From the NCBI GenBank assembly GCA_029262175.1, contig JAJCZV010000018.1:20129-84128 (forward strand): a stretch of 64,000 nt of DNA. Reading direction: 5' to 3'. The notes under the pieces are model-generated. The model searched no databases and had not been told where the DNA came from. It saw only the letters and a program-made list of their open reading frames with translations. Positions 17,697 to 25,336 of the stretch are shown here, piece after piece (position 1 is the first letter of the stretch; the number at the start of each line of letters is the position of its first letter). Position numbers and translations under genes: made by a program. Source of the DNA: Gemmatimonadota bacterium. GTDB lineage: Bacteria; Gemmatimonadota; Gemmatimonadetes; Palauibacterales; Palauibacteraceae.

Positions 17697-19271
17697 ATGG
17701 GTCGCCCTCCCGCGCGCGCGCTCCAGTTGCCGATTCTTTTAGGTGTCGTCTCGGCGCTCGTCACGCTCTATGCGTGGTCGAACGTTTCTCCCCCTCCGTT
17801 TTGGGGAGACGAGCAAGCGCTCCTCCTTCAAGCCGAGATTTTTGCCGACGGATCCTGGTCGGCCCCGTCTCCCCCGCTCCCAGAGTTCTTCGAACAGACG
17901 CACGTACTTGTGGAGCCGGTGCTCGCTTCGAAGTACACACCTGGACATTCGCTCTTGTTGGCACTCGGCGCGTTTCTGGGTTGGGTCACGCTCGTCCCCC
18001 TGCTCTTGACCGGAATCACGGGCGGGCTGGTCTACGCCGTAGCGACCCGACTCGCGGATGGGCGTACCGGGCTTCTGACATGGTGGCTATGGACCGCTTC
18101 GCCCGAGTCTTTGCGCTGGCGTATGTCTTATCTGTCCCAGGTGACGACGGCGTGTCTTCTGCTGCTCGCGTGGTGGCTGTTGCTTCGGTGGCGCGCACGG
18201 CCATCGACGACGCGACTGGGGTGCTTGGCGGCGGTCGTCGGGTTCGGCGCCGTGACCCGACCCTACACCATGTTCCTGCTGGCCGTCCCGATCTTGTTCG
18301 TCGTCCTGCGCGACATCATCGCACGTCGAGGATGGCGTGAGCTGCTCGTCCCGGGTTTGGTAGGCCTCGCCTTTCTCATGGTGCTACCCGCCTGGAGCCA
18401 GGGAACGCTGGGCTCGATTCGAGAGACGCCGCGCGAAGTCTACACCCGTACGTATATCCCTTGGGACCGGATGGGCTTTGGGCTGCGCGATGCGGTTCCC
18501 GAACGTCAGGCCAACCCAGAGCTCGTCGTTCTGGCCGAAGAGTTCAAGGATCTTCATCGCGCGCACGTCCCTGATCGACTGCCAAGACTGGCGGCCGAAC
18601 GCCTGGGCGCGATCGCCTACACCGAATGGCTGGGATGGCGGCTCGCGCTGCCGTTGGTCGCGATCGTGGGAGCCGTCGCGCTTCGACGCTTGGCACTCTT
18701 CGCCTTCGTCAGCTTCGTGTCGTTGTTTGGGGGCCACCTGTTGTACACCCATGGAACGGCATGGTCGGTCTATTACATGGAGACCCTCCCTGCCGCGAGC
18801 TTCTTTGCCGCCGTCGGCCTGCTTTGGGTGTTGCAGCGCTTGAGACCTCCGAGCGGCCGCACCGAAGGATCCGCGAGCGGATCGCTGGACCCCGCCGTCT
18901 ACGTCGGCGTGTTCCTCGCGCTCGTCGCTGGCGGACTCCTCCACGTTCAACGCATGCGGGAGCTGAAGACGGAGGTCCTTCGGCCGGTGCAGCGGGTCGC
19001 CACCTGCTTCGGCTCGCTACCGGCCGGTTCGGGTGTGTTCGTTCGCTACGCCCCGGACCACAGCTACCATCAAAGCTTTGTCGGTAACGTCGCCTCGATT
19101 GCGGACGCGCGCGTAGTCACCGCCCACGATCTGGGCGATGAGAATCATCGGCTCATCGCGGCCATACCGGATCGGTCGTGGTTTCTCTACGATGAGGAGC
19201 GACAAATGATCTCGCCGCTCTCAGCCGACGGCGCGGACTCGGGCCTCGCCTCCATCGCCTGCGGGGACTGA
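17697..19271 (+). CDS. Membrane glycosyltransferase (ArnT/PMT-like)
   Basis: 524 aa. About ten hydrophobic helices. The first periplasmic loop contains FWGDEQALLLQAE, the acidic 'DE' motif that in PMT/ArnT-type (GT-C) enzymes contacts the lipid-linked donor. A soluble C-terminal tail of about 100 residues includes FVRYAPDHSYHQSF. It begins four bases after the methyltransferase stop. Together with the GT2 upstream it looks like a carrier-charging and transfer pair for surface glycan or glycoprotein. Confidence 0.8.
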   Translation: MGRPPARALQLPILLGVVSALVTLYAWSNVSPPPFWGDEQALLLQAEIFADGSWSAPSPPLPEFFEQTHVLVEPVLASKYTPGHSLLLALGAFLGWVTLVPLLLTGITGGLVYAVATRLADGRTGLLTWWLWTASPESLRWRMSYLSQVTTACLLLLAWWLLLRWRARPSTTRLGCLAAVVGFGAVTRPYTMFLLAVPILFVVLRDIIARRGWRELLVPGLVGLAFLMVLPAWSQGTLGSIRETPREVYTRTYIPWDRMGFGLRDAVPERQANPELVVLAEEFKDLHRAHVPDRLPRLAAERLGAIAYTEWLGWRLALPLVAIVGAVALRRLALFAFVSFVSLFGGHLLYTHGTAWSVYYMETLPAASFFAAVGLLWVLQRLRPPSGRTEGSASGSLDPAVYVGVFLALVAGGLLHVQRMRELKTEVLRPVQRVATCFGSLPAGSGVFVRYAPDHSYHQSFVGNVASIADARVVTAHDLGDENHRLIAAIPDRSWFLYDEERQMISPLSADGADSGLASIACGD

Positions 19272-19368
19272 ACCCTTGAGCGCTCGTGATCGCAGGGGCA
19301 CTGCGGCGGCGACGCAGGGTAGACTCGCGAGGGTTCCCCCTTTGCGACGCGAGAGATACGGTTTGACG

Positions 19369-21195
19369 ATGGAAGTGCTCAGAATCAGACAACTGCTGTG
19401 CGGGGTCTTTTTGGTGGTCGCTTGTGCGGCCCCCACTCGGTCTAATTCCGCCCCTCCCGCAAGCGGTCCAACCCCGTCGGAGGTGTCGCGGGCCGTCGCC
19501 GGCGATACGGTGTTCATCTCGCAGGTCACGCCAGACTCTGTCGCGCTCACGATCGATGTGTCCGAATCGGTGACGCCCGGGGTCATCTCCTTCCGGGAGG
19601 GTCCGTCGGACTCGGCCAGACCGTTCTGCCGCCCGGGGATTCCCGCGGGAACGCCCACGCCCACGGTGCGCTGGTGCCCGAGAACGAGCGAGGACGTCAG
19701 GGTATGGGTCCGCGTCGTCGACCAGCGTCCCATCGGATCGGTGATCTCGGCCGCGCGCGCGACGACCCCCTCGGCAGGGAGCCCGTCGCGCGCGACCGGA
19801 GACGCCGGCGCCGCGTCAACCATGAGTCCCGGCGGCGACCCCGAACTCCCCCGCTCGCTTCCACGGCTGCCGAGCCGGTTTGACCACACGATCCGCGTCC
19901 CCGCGGGCGGCGACCTTCAGGCCGCCATCCAGCGCGCCACTGCCGGTACTCAGATCCTACTCGCGGCAGGGGCGACCTACGAAGGACCGTTCCGGCTTCC
20001 CGACCGTGGGGATGACGGATGGGTCCGCATCGCGACGGATATCACCGCGCCCGAGGCTCGGATCGACACCGCGAGCGACGTCACGGCGTCTTTCGCGACG
20101 GTCACGTCCCGGTCGGACTTCGGAACGATCCTGGTGAACAACGCCGGCGGCGGTTGGAGCTTGGATCTGCTCAACATCACGTACGACGGTGAGCGAACAA
20201 ACGCCCTCGTATACGTGGACAACCGTTCGGGTGAGATCCCTGACGGCATCTTGATCGATCGCTCGTGGCTACACCGCCGCTCGCCAGAGCATTGGTTGAC
20301 CCGTTGCGTGATCGCGAACGGATCGAACTTCACCGTGCGCCGATCTGCCCTCACGGGGTGTACGAGGCCGTCGCAACAAACGCAGGGCGTGGCACAGTGG
20401 AACACGCCTGGCCCGACTCTGATCGAAGACAACCTGATCATGGCCGGCTCGCAGGCCTATCTGTGCGGGGGAGCCGGAGGCGTTTCCGCGCACCCGTCGG
20501 ACATCACCATCCGCCGCAACCACCTCTACACGCCGGCGAGTTGGCAAGGTCGGTACCACAACCTCGCCCCGATCGAGACCAAGGACTGCCATCGCCTCCT
20601 CATCGAGGCGACCGTGATCGACGGCGGCGAGTTCGGAATGCTTCTCAAGAGTTCGGCGCAGCAAGGGGTTTGCGGGACCGGCTGCGGCACCGAACACGTG
20701 ACGGTCAGAAACACCATCTTCCGCAACACGCGTGGAGGGGTGAATACGAGCCGACTCAGTGCGGGATCCGATCTCCCCATGCACGACGTTCTGTTCGACA
20801 ATGTACTGTTCGAGAACATCGGGCCCGACTCGCAGGGGTGGCAGAAGGGTGAAGGGCGACTCTTTCAAGTCTTGGGGGCCACGCCGCGGCTCACGATTCG
20901 CAACACCACGTTCCGCACGAACGGACACTCCTATCTCTACTTGGCGAACGGTCCTCCGAGTCCGCAGCAAGACCTTACGATCGACAACGTCGTCGTGGCG
21001 GGTCGGCTGCGATATCGGATGCTGGTGCAAAACCCATCGGCCTTCGGGCGGCACTATGCGACCCACCAGCTGGGGACCGTCTTCGGCGATTGTGGGACGG
21101 CGCCAGCGCCCGTGACGTGCCTCCGCTCGATTCGCGAAGGTGCGGGGGCGGACATGACTCAGCTGCGAGAGGCGACCGCCGGCGTCGTGCGCTGA
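19369..21195 (+). CDS. Secreted right-handed beta-helix lipoprotein
   Basis: 608 aa. The N-terminus ends its signal in LVVACAAP, a likely lipobox. Residues about 50-150 look like a fibronectin/Ig-type beta domain; after a Pro/Ser linker, from about 190 on, repeated strands such as LIEDNLIMAGSQAY, ITIRRNHLYTP, VTVRNTIFRNTRGG and LTIRNTTFRTNGHSY form a parallel beta-helix of the kind found in polysaccharide lyases, hydrolases and epimerases. No catalytic residues can be assigned. TTG 19363 two codons upstream is an alternative start. It closes the glycan operon. Confidence 0.8.
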   Translation: MEVLRIRQLLCGVFLVVACAAPTRSNSAPPASGPTPSEVSRAVAGDTVFISQVTPDSVALTIDVSESVTPGVISFREGPSDSARPFCRPGIPAGTPTPTVRWCPRTSEDVRVWVRVVDQRPIGSVISAARATTPSAGSPSRATGDAGAASTMSPGGDPELPRSLPRLPSRFDHTIRVPAGGDLQAAIQRATAGTQILLAAGATYEGPFRLPDRGDDGWVRIATDITAPEARIDTASDVTASFATVTSRSDFGTILVNNAGGGWSLDLLNITYDGERTNALVYVDNRSGEIPDGILIDRSWLHRRSPEHWLTRCVIANGSNFTVRRSALTGCTRPSQQTQGVAQWNTPGPTLIEDNLIMAGSQAYLCGGAGGVSAHPSDITIRRNHLYTPASWQGRYHNLAPIETKDCHRLLIEATVIDGGEFGMLLKSSAQQGVCGTGCGTEHVTVRNTIFRNTRGGVNTSRLSAGSDLPMHDVLFDNVLFENIGPDSQGWQKGEGRLFQVLGATPRLTIRNTTFRTNGHSYLYLANGPPSPQQDLTIDNVVVAGRLRYRMLVQNPSAFGRHYATHQLGTVFGDCGTAPAPVTCLRSIREGAGADMTQLREATAGVVR

Positions 21196-21208
21196 CTCCC
21201 GGGTCAGC
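21191..21208. terminator. Small hairpin shared by two convergent genes
   Basis: GCTGAC and GTCAGC form a 6-bp stem with a 6-nt loop. It contains both stop codons, TGA of the plus-strand beta-helix gene (21193-21195) and TGA of the minus-strand MBL gene (21204-21206). No T tract follows on either side, so termination is doubtful. Confidence 0.35.
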
Positions 21209-22052
21209 CGCCGTGCACTGCAGGCCGCACGTACGGCGCGTGATCGAACAGCAGGATCGTGGTCTCGCTCGGTAGGTCCGCTGCGCGTAGGACCGCGCGG
21301 TGGCTGCCCAGCCTTCGAACGTTGTCGCGCCCCACCAGCCAGGGCTCGATCTCGCCAAGGTCCGACGGAGACTCGGGATCTGATTCCAGGTCGGGAAGCC
21401 GGTAGTGCATCGGGATGATCCATCGCGGGCGGACGCGGTCGATGATCTCGGACGTCTCGGCCTGCGAAAGAATGTGATCGACGCCATCCGCCGGCAGCAT
21501 GAGGACGTCGATCCTGCCGAGTTCGTTCAGGTTGCGCTCGCTCAAAGGCCCGTTGTCGCCCAGGTGCGCGATTCGTAGACCGGCCACCTCGATGACCATC
21601 AGCGTGTTTCGCTGGCCGAATTCCTTGCCGTAGGGATCGGCGTGCTTCGCTTCGATACCGACGACTGTTGCATCCCCGATTTCGAGCCGACCCGGCGCGT
21701 CGAAGACCGGTGTATTCGGCCAGGGAAAATCCGCGCCGCGAAAACGGCCCGCGTCGTGATCGTAGTGTGGGTGCGTGATCAAGACGACGTCAGGATCGAG
21801 CCCCGCGGGAAAGTCGTACCCGAGCCAAACTCGGCTCTGAAACGGATCGATGAGCAGCTCGACGCCTTCGGGCGTCCTGAACAAGAAGGAAGCGTGCGCC
21901 ACGTACTCGATCAGGACGGCGTCGGGCTCGTCGCCAGTGGGCGTCGCCTGAGCCTCGATCGAGGAAGCCGCGGTGGTGAGCAGAGCAACCGCGGACGCCC
22001 ACGATGCAAAATGGGCCGTCCCGACGAATCGGGACGGCCCACGGTGCTTCAT
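21204..22052 (-). CDS. MBL-fold metal-dependent hydrolase, exported
   Basis: 282 aa. Metallo-beta-lactamase fold with metal motif THPHYDHDAGRF (HxHxDH), preceded by DVVLI and followed by AKHADPYGK, HLGDNGPLSERN and IPMHYR, as in the UlaG/YcbL-like MBL families. Residues about 17-35 form a signal peptide ending SSIEAQA, so it acts outside the cytoplasm. ATG 22052 is the only usable start, yet its codons 5-14 coincide with a perfect hairpin that looks like the terminator of the cold-shock gene just upstream. Confidence 0.85.
   Translation of the reverse strand: MKHRGPSRFVGTAHFASWASAVALLTTAASSIEAQATPTGDEPDAVLIEYVAHASFLFRTPEGVELLIDPFQSRVWLGYDFPAGLDPDVVLITHPHYDHDAGRFRGADFPWPNTPVFDAPGRLEIGDATVVGIEAKHADPYGKEFGQRNTLMVIEVAGLRIAHLGDNGPLSERNLNELGRIDVLMLPADGVDHILSQAETSEIIDRVRPRWIIPMHYRLPDLESDPESPSDLGEIEPWLVGRDNVRRLGSHRAVLRAADLPSETTILLFDHAPYVRPAVHGG
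22012..22040 (-). terminator. Terminator of the cold-shock gene, inside the MBL gene start
   Basis: A perfect 12-bp stem (22013-22024 with 22029-22040), with a UUCG loop on the minus strand, is followed by ATTTTG. It lies 31 nt after the cold-shock stop codon, the usual place for an intrinsic terminator, but within the first codons of the downstream MBL frame. Confidence 0.75.
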
Positions 22053-22070
22053 GCTAAGTGGTCCTGTCGC

Positions 22071-22277
22071 TTAGAGCGCGACAACGTTCTCAGCGGCCGG
22101 GCCTTTTGCGCCCTGCACGATTTCGAACTCGACCTGGGCACCCTCAGCAAGCGTCTTGAAGCCATCCGCCTGAATTGCGGAATGGTGCACGAAGCAATCT
22201 TCGCTGCTGCCTTCGGGGGTGATGAATCCGAAGCCCTTTTGGTCGTTAAACCACTTTACTGTTCCCTTGGTACGCAT
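22071..22277 (-). CDS. Cold-shock domain protein
   Basis: 68 aa, one OB-fold. The RNP-1 motif KGFGFI and RNP-2 like CFVHHSAI are intact, flanked by GTVKWFND and the C-terminal [10 protein letters not shown]. Binds single-stranded nucleic acid as an RNA chaperone. ATG 22277 gives the family's usual MRTKGTVKW start; an extra ATG lies directly before it. About 160 bp of AT-richer leader lies upstream, consistent with the long leaders of cold-shock mRNAs. Confidence 0.95.
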   Translation of the reverse strand: MRTKGTVKWFNDQKGFGFITPEGSSEDCFVHHSAIQADGFKTLAEGAQVEFEIVQGAKGPAAENVVAL

Positions 22278-22280
22278 CAA

Positions 22281-22567
22281 TTGCGCTCCATGGTTGTGCG
22301 AGTCGGAGCCACGATGACGCGTACTTACCGACTGCTCTGTTTAAGCGCGGTTTCCCGCGCAATGTACGACCCCTTTGGCCGTACGAAAAAAGGCGACGAT
22401 CTCTAATGACACGAGACTGCCGCCTCAATCATTCCTAAGCACCCCGTTGATCGTGCTATCCTGAGGTGATGCACGAATATCACCAAACTCGGCTCACTTA
22501 TCAACCCCCCCCCAGAATTACGCCGGAAAGCGCTAGATTTGGCTGTTTCTGGCCTCTTTTCATCAAG
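22281..22567. other. Intergenic region upstream of the cold-shock gene
   Basis: About 290 bp with no convincing reading frame, less GC-rich than its surroundings. It should hold the cold-shock promoter and leader on the minus strand, including a short hairpin GCGCGG-GAAA-CCGCGC near 22350. A C9 run occurs near 22507. Confidence 0.45.
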
Positions 22568-22654
22568 CGGAGGGGGCGGGATGGGCTCCGCCGAACTCGC
22601 GCCTGAAGGCGCTCGGTTCGAACCCGCAAGTCCTTTCGGGGTCAGTTTTCAAGA
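22568..22654 (-). pseudogene. Damaged copy of the 3' part of tRNA-Ser
   Basis: Three blocks repeat, in the same order and orientation, the 3' part of the intact tRNA-Ser at 24091-24173: 14 bases at 22568-22581 (acceptor end), 23 bases at 22617-22639 (T-loop and variable arm) and 12 bases at 22643-22654 (anticodon arm). A 35-bp insertion separates the first two blocks and the 5' half of the tRNA is missing, so it cannot fold as a tRNA. It is the expected distal attachment scar of an element integrated at the tRNA 3' end. Confidence 0.75.
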
Positions 22655-22704
22655 TTGACGACCATGCGTCTAGCCCGTTCAGCGAGTTCCGGTAAGCCTC
22701 GTTC

Positions 22705-22956
22705 TTAGGGTATATCCGGTTTCGCGCCGACAGGGCGCGGCGACCGCCCGCGTGCAAAGCGATAGCCGACCCGGTCCGGGAAATCGACCACACCAAGGAG
22801 GCCTTCCTGAGCCGGTGCGTGGGCAACGCTCTGCTCGTACGGTGGGGACAACTGTAAGTACTTGTACCCGCCGCACCCGGATAGAAAGGCATCGAGCGTT
22901 ATGGGCGTACCACGAATCGAGCTAACCAAGAACGAGGTAGAGGCTGCATTTGTCAT
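22705..22956 (-). CDS. Uncharacterised short ORF inside the element remnant
   Basis: 83 aa. The start is good: GGACGGAG sits directly upstream of ATG 22956. The first ~65 residues, for example SSIRGTPITLDAFLSG and KYLQLSPPYEQS, look like real protein, whereas the tail after FARGR becomes basic and proline-rich, as if the original gene had been cut and now reads into unrelated sequence. I do not recognise the family. It may be a truncated cargo gene. Confidence 0.35.
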   Translation of the reverse strand: MTNAASTSFLVSSIRGTPITLDAFLSGCGGYKYLQLSPPYEQSVAHAPAQEGLLGVVDFPDRVGYRFARGRSPRPVGAKPDIP

Positions 22957-23230
22957 CTCCGTCCTTTGAACTCGGTCTCCGAATTACGTGATGTAGTTTC
23001 CAGATTAATAGTGGACGAGTATTCCTTATGAAGCGTTAATGGTGGGCGCTCACCCACCGCTGGACGTCCTCGCCCGTGCGCTCGGGACAGATATATGTAG
23101 AGGCGGCAATCGCTGCGTAGAGCGCGGTGCCGGAGCCGCCAATGGACCTGTCATACGATGGCGGTGGCCGACCACGCCGGAACTACAGTCGGCGGCCCCC
23201 GCTCGGCCGCTCAACGCATTCAGCTCGAAG
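22957..23230. other. Non-coding stretch of the element remnant
   Basis: 274 bp with no supported gene or RNA. The part near 22960-23040 is AT-rich and could hold the promoter of the leftward ORF. Confidence 0.4.
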
Positions 23231-23707
23231 TCAGTCGGCGGGCGAGCCTAGCCCCAGATGCCGCTCGAGGAACCTTCCGAACTCAGGACCGAAGCGGTCA
23301 CTCGAAAGGGCCCACCACGCCGGAAAGTTCGGACTCGTGAACGTCGAATTGGTAAGCCATCGATCGAGCACCGGCCGAGCCACGGCTCCCAACTGAATCT
23401 GATCGTAGGTGTTCTCCACGTGACGGACGAGCACGAGCACCACGATGTTCGCCGCGTACGCCTCGTCCTCATCGAGTTCTTCTCCCATCCGCCACTTAGT
23501 GACGGCGCCTCGAATGTCGGCGTTCTCCAGGAGGATGCGGCTGAGTTCAAGGCTGGAGTTCGACAATGACTGGAGCGTCGCTCCGCGCGTCGCGATGGCA
23601 CTCTGTCTCACTTGGACACCAACGAAGATCAGTGAGAGGACCACCGCGAGCGCGCTCGAAATCTCGACTACGAGACGAAGTCGCCTAGGGCGTTTGCGAT
23701 CTCCCAA
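23231..23707 (-). CDS. Small membrane-anchored protein of unknown function
   Basis: 158 aa. A basic N-terminus (GDRKRPRRLRL) precedes one transmembrane helix (LVVEISSALAVVLSLIFVGVQV), followed by a soluble helical domain of about 125 residues with LSNSSLELSRILLENADIRG and a terminal FGRFLERHLGL. This one-helix arrangement with QVRQSA after the membrane segment is a common type of hypothetical protein in marine and soil bacteria. Cargo of the element remnant by position. Function unknown. Confidence 0.7.
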   Translation of the reverse strand: MGDRKRPRRLRLVVEISSALAVVLSLIFVGVQVRQSAIATRGATLQSLSNSSLELSRILLENADIRGAVTKWRMGEELDEDEAYAANIVVLVLVRHVENTYDQIQLGAVARPVLDRWLTNSTFTSPNFPAWWALSSDRFGPEFGRFLERHLGLGSPAD

Positions 23708-23916
23708 GATACCCCCGGTCTCAAGTCGTCGACGTACTCAAATTAGCTTCGTGAATCAAAGGTCAGCTTGTCCACCGCCGCTGTCGTCCAACTCGTTTAT
23801 TCACGGTATTGTTCGTATATGATGCGGCGACGTTGTGCATTGCCGCCATTGGTCGGGGAAGGAGCTGTTCACCTAAAACAACTTTAACGCTTTAGCCCCC
23901 CCCTTCCTTATAAAGA
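23708..23916. other. Non-coding part of the element remnant
   Basis: About 210 bp with poor coding character, including a C9 run near 23895 next to a short C/G-rich inverted repeat (CCCCCC...GGGGGG around 23895-23921). No gene or RNA recognised. Confidence 0.4.
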
Positions 23917-24090
23917 GGGGGCGTTGGTGGGGCTCAGCAGAAGATGAAGTACGCCCGATTTCACCCCGACTACCACGACGCGAAACCCTACTTCCAAATG
24001 GTAGCAGACCGCCTCGGATTCTCTCCGAGTGGGGACAGAAGTGGGGACACCCCCAGATCGGGAGTGAACCCTGAACCCGTGAAAAGCTAA
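23917..24090 (+). pseudogene. Probable C-terminal remnant of a tyrosine recombinase (integrase)
   Basis: From 23944 the frame reads MKYARFHPDYHDAKPYFQ and on to a TAA at 24088-24090. The YARFHPDY segment resembles the catalytic-tyrosine end of integrases that reads 'YAKYDPDYM..A' in many phage-type recombinases. An in-frame stop at 23911-23913 shows the rest of the gene is lost. The stop codon touches the 3' end of tRNA-Ser at 24091, where an integrase gene of a tRNA-integrated element often lies. Call depends on a short match, so moderate. Confidence 0.5.
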
Positions 24091-24173
24091 CGGAGGGGGC
24101 GGGATTCGAACCCGCAAGTCCTTTCGGACGCCAGTTTTCAAGACTGGTGCATTCGCCGTTCTGCCACCCCTCC
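24091..24173 (-). tRNA. tRNA-Ser (anticodon UGA)
   Basis: 83 nt. Acceptor GGAGGGG (24173-24167) pairs with CCCCTCC (24098-24092), discriminator G, no encoded CCA. The anticodon arm CCAGT-CTTGAAA-ACTGG gives UGA; a long variable arm (class II) and a T-arm CGGGTTCGAATCCCG follow. All arms pair, so it should be functional. Confidence 0.95.
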
Positions 24174-24311
24174 AGGGTGCCCGATCCAAAGTCTATCCCC
24201 TCGCGCGTCCGGCGAAACCCTTTGCCTGGGCAGGACGTACTGTCCCTGGTCGCTCTAGGAGCGCAACTTACGGGCGACTGGACCAATGCTAGCTCCGCAT
24301 GGGTATGACTC

Positions 24312-24335
24312 ATGCGACCATTCTTCGGGTCGCAT
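24312..24335 (+). other. Hairpin upstream of a 20-residue ORF
   Basis: ATGCGACC and GGTCGCAT form a perfect 8-bp stem with an 8-nt loop. No T tract follows on either strand, so it is not an obvious terminator; it ends 34 nt before the ATG of the mini-ORF at 24369. Confidence 0.4.
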
Positions 24336-24368
24336 CGCTATGAACGAGCACAGAAGGGGAGAAGATCG

Positions 24369-24431
24369 ATGAAGAGAGTCGCCATTTTGGTGGCCCTGGA
24401 AGTCATCCGACGACTGCTAAAGAAGATTTGA
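24369..24431 (+). CDS. Possible 20-residue hydrophobic cationic peptide
   Basis: Reads MKRVAILVALEVIRRLLKKI then TGA. It is preceded by a strong purine-rich ribosome site (AGGGGAGAAG, ending about six bases before the ATG) and by a hairpin. The peptide could form an amphipathic or membrane helix with positive ends, like some leader peptides or small toxins. It lies alone between lepB and tRNA-Ser, on the opposite strand to both. There is no comparison to support it, so low confidence. Confidence 0.35.
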   Translation: MKRVAILVALEVIRRLLKKI

Positions 24432-24471
24432 CAGGGCCCCTCAAGTCGTTCTGACTACGCGTGTTACAGGA

Positions 24472-25236
24472 TCAGGGAGACGGGCCGATCCTACCGGGAC
24501 GCATGGCCGTTAGAAAACGGATGGGTTTGAGCGCGTTCCGGTCGTAGGAGTAGTAGATGAAGATGGGCTCTCCCCTCATCTTTCGACGTTCCACCAACCC
24601 CCAGTACCGCGAGTCCAGGCTCGCCTCGCGATTGTCCCCCATCATGAAGAAGCGCTCCTCCGGGATCACCAACGGCCCCCAATTGTCTCGGGTCGGGCGA
24701 TACGTCGCTCGATCCACGGACGACACCAAGTATTCGAGCTGCCACGCCATGTCCGGATCGGACATATCCGCCACGCGAGGATTGTGGATGACATAGGGCT
24801 CGTCCACCGCCTGCGCGTTTCGGAACAGTTGTGCGTCTGTCATGGACACGGTGTCGCCCGGAAGTCCGATCGTGCGCTTGACGATGTCCAGGCCGGGGGC
24901 ATGGTCGGCCCGAAACACGATGATGTCGTTGTGCTCTGGCTCGGCATAGCCAGGGATCCGAAGCGACGTACCCGGGATACGGGAGCCGAGAGACGTCTTG
25001 TTGACGAGCAGAAAATCGCCGACGAGAAGCGTGTTTTCCATCGAGCCGGATGTGATGACGAAGGTCGCGAGCAAGAATGTTCGGAACACGACAAAGATGA
25101 TCGCGGCAAACAAGAGGGTGCGACCCCAGTCGACGAACCACTCCTTGCTAAATCGTTCGGGAAGAGGGCGACGTTTCTTCCCGCCGTCGTTCGTCTCGGC
25201 GCTTTCGTCCCCGGTGCTCTTGTCTTTTCGCGTCAT
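24472..25236 (-). CDS. lepB: Signal peptidase I
   Basis: 254 aa. Cleaves signal peptides of exported proteins at the outer face of the cytoplasmic membrane. One N-terminal transmembrane segment (about 38-60) is followed by the nucleophile box SGSMENTL (Ser65), the general-base box KRTIGLPGD (Lys120) and MGDNREASLDSRYWG, all conserved boxes of the family. A hydrophilic, Lys/Glu-rich N-terminal tail of about 30 residues precedes the membrane helix. It follows the outer-membrane protein gene at 25337 by 100 bp. Confidence 0.96.
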   Translation of the reverse strand: MTRKDKSTGDESAETNDGGKKRRPLPERFSKEWFVDWGRTLLFAAIIFVVFRTFLLATFVITSGSMENTLLVGDFLLVNKTSLGSRIPGTSLRIPGYAEPEHNDIIVFRADHAPGLDIVKRTIGLPGDTVSMTDAQLFRNAQAVDEPYVIHNPRVADMSDPDMAWQLEYLVSSVDRATYRPTRDNWGPLVIPEERFFMMGDNREASLDSRYWGLVERRKMRGEPIFIYYSYDRNALKPIRFLTAMRPGRIGPSP

Positions 25237-25336
25237 CGCGGCTGTTTATCCGATCGGTATGTTTTGGTGGCGACGCCTACGGTGCACCGCCCGACCCGAT
25301 CGCGCAAACCGTCGGATCCGCTGGTCAAGGGACGCT

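Larger units (their letters stand above)
22568..24104. mobile_element. Remnant of an integrative element at tRNA-Ser
   Basis: About 1.5 kb bounded by the tRNA-Ser 3' end and the damaged repeat of that end. It holds a short uncharacterised reading frame, a small membrane protein gene, long non-coding stretches and a probable integrase C-terminal scrap that stops one base before the tRNA. Coding density is far below the rest of the window. This is the layout left after deletion of most of a tRNA-integrated island. Confidence 0.6.
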
